6,936 nt of DNA, from NCBI GenBank assembly GCA_900550825.1, contig URTZ01000106.1, positions 1-6,936 on the forward strand, written 5' to 3'. Positions 6,501-6,936 of this stretch are shown here, one piece after another. Positions within the stretch are counted from its first letter, which is position 1. Each line of letters opens with the position of its first letter. A program made the translations under genes and the position numbers. Source of the stretch: an uncultured Collinsella sp. (GTDB taxonomy: Bacteria > Actinomycetota > Coriobacteriia > Coriobacteriales > Coriobacteriaceae). The notes beneath the pieces are model-generated. The model searched no databases and had not been told where the DNA came from. It was given only the letters and a program-made list of their open reading frames with translations.

Positions 6501-6936
6501 CTAGTTGGAGCTGGGCAGCGTTGCCGGGGCCTCGGCGCCGAGCTTTTTGCCAAAGGCCTCGAGCAGGCGGCTCGCCACGAGCGTCAGGATCAGGTAGACC
6601 ACGAGCGCCACGCAGTAGACCTCCATCTGGCGGTAGTACACGCCGGCGACAGTGGTGGTGGCGTACATGAGGTCGAACACGCCGATGACCGAAAGCACCG
6701 ACGAGTCCTTGATGTTGATGATAAGCTCGTTGGTGAGTGCGGGGATCGCGTTTTTAATGCCCTGGGGAAACACGACTTTGCGCATAGCCTGCCACTGCGA
6801 AAGACCCAGCGAGCGCGCTGCCTCGGCTTGGCCGGCGTCGATGGACTCGATGCCGCCGCGCAGGACCTCCATCATGTAGGCGGTGGAGTTGAGCGAGATG
6901 GTGACGAGGCCGGCGGTGAAGGTACTCCAGATCTGG
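6501..6936 (-). CDS. Polar amino acid ABC transporter permease (HisM/GlnP family), 5' end cut by window
   Basis: The C-terminal 144 residues of an integral membrane permease; the start lies beyond base 6936. The EAA loop that docks onto the ATPase is clear at visible residues about 34-60 (AGQAEAARSLGLSQWQAMRK). It is preceded by the typical SLNSTAYMMEVLRGGIESI segment and followed by PALTNELIINIKDSSVLSVI, both characteristic of the PAAT permease family. A last hydrophobic helix lies at about 105-124, ahead of a short polar tail. An in-frame ATG at 6875 is internal to this conserved region and not the start. It pairs with the ATPase gene 22 bases downstream. Confidence 0.93.
   Translation of the reverse strand, partial: QIWSTFTAGLVTISLNSTAYMMEVLRGGIESIDAGQAEAARSLGLSQWQAMRKVVFPQGIKNAIPALTNELIINIKDSSVLSVIGVFDLMYATTTVAGVYYRQMEVYCVALVVYLILTLVASRLLEAFGKKLGAEAPATLPSSN

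Noticed and set aside
6479..6553. N-terminal extension of the ATPase from the ATG at 6553
   Set aside because: It would overlap the end of the permease gene, encodes a low-complexity basic stretch, and the ATG at 6478 has a good GAGGAG site.
6002..6670. 222-codon plus-strand frame over the ATPase gene
   Set aside because: It lies antisense to a gene with every canonical ABC ATPase motif and has no recognisable domain.
1..6936. CRISPR array, tRNA, rRNA or insertion sequence
   Set aside because: I saw no regularly spaced direct repeats, no transposase frame with terminal repeats, and no recognisable tRNA or rRNA segment.

Overview
All recognisable genes lie on the minus strand, and the window reads best from right to left. 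GC content and codon use are high-GC actinobacterial. The mix of a very large SpaA/FctA-type surface protein with a fibro-slime module, a polar amino acid ABC transporter and an M20 peptidase suggests a gut Coriobacteriia member, probably Collinsella or a close relative. That placement is an inference from gene content, not from a marker gene.

Right part (6936-5693): the C-terminal part of a polar amino acid transporter permease is followed after 22 bases by its GlnQ/HisP-type ATPase. They form the end of an amino acid uptake operon that begins outside the window. A GC-rich hairpin with a short T-tail follows the ATPase gene.

Middle (5620-4205): a complete M20 metallopeptidase of the carboxypeptidase S/PM20D1-like kind. 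It may release amino acids that the neighbouring transporter imports, but that link rests only on proximity.

Left part (4204-1): an AT-rich likely promoter zone and a leader with a GC-rich hairpin precede the start of a giant secreted surface protein. Its 1303 visible codons run uninterrupted from the ATG at 3909 to the window edge, where the gene is cut; any sortase anchor would lie beyond base 1. It carries a signal peptide, a fibro-slime domain, two SpaA-like domains, a Cna_B-like domain and two FctA/Spy0128-like pilin isopeptide domains, the last cut off.

The main discovery candidate is the 5' end of this surface gene. The only strong ribosome binding site precedes an ATG at 4019, upstream of the signal peptide. 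Between that ATG and the signal peptide lies a run of eight G. With eight G, the frame from 4019 ends after 20 codons. With nine G (or six), the same start would read without a stop through 37 extra residues into the signal peptide and the whole adhesin. This is the layout of an ON/OFF phase-variation switch, and the window appears to show the OFF length.
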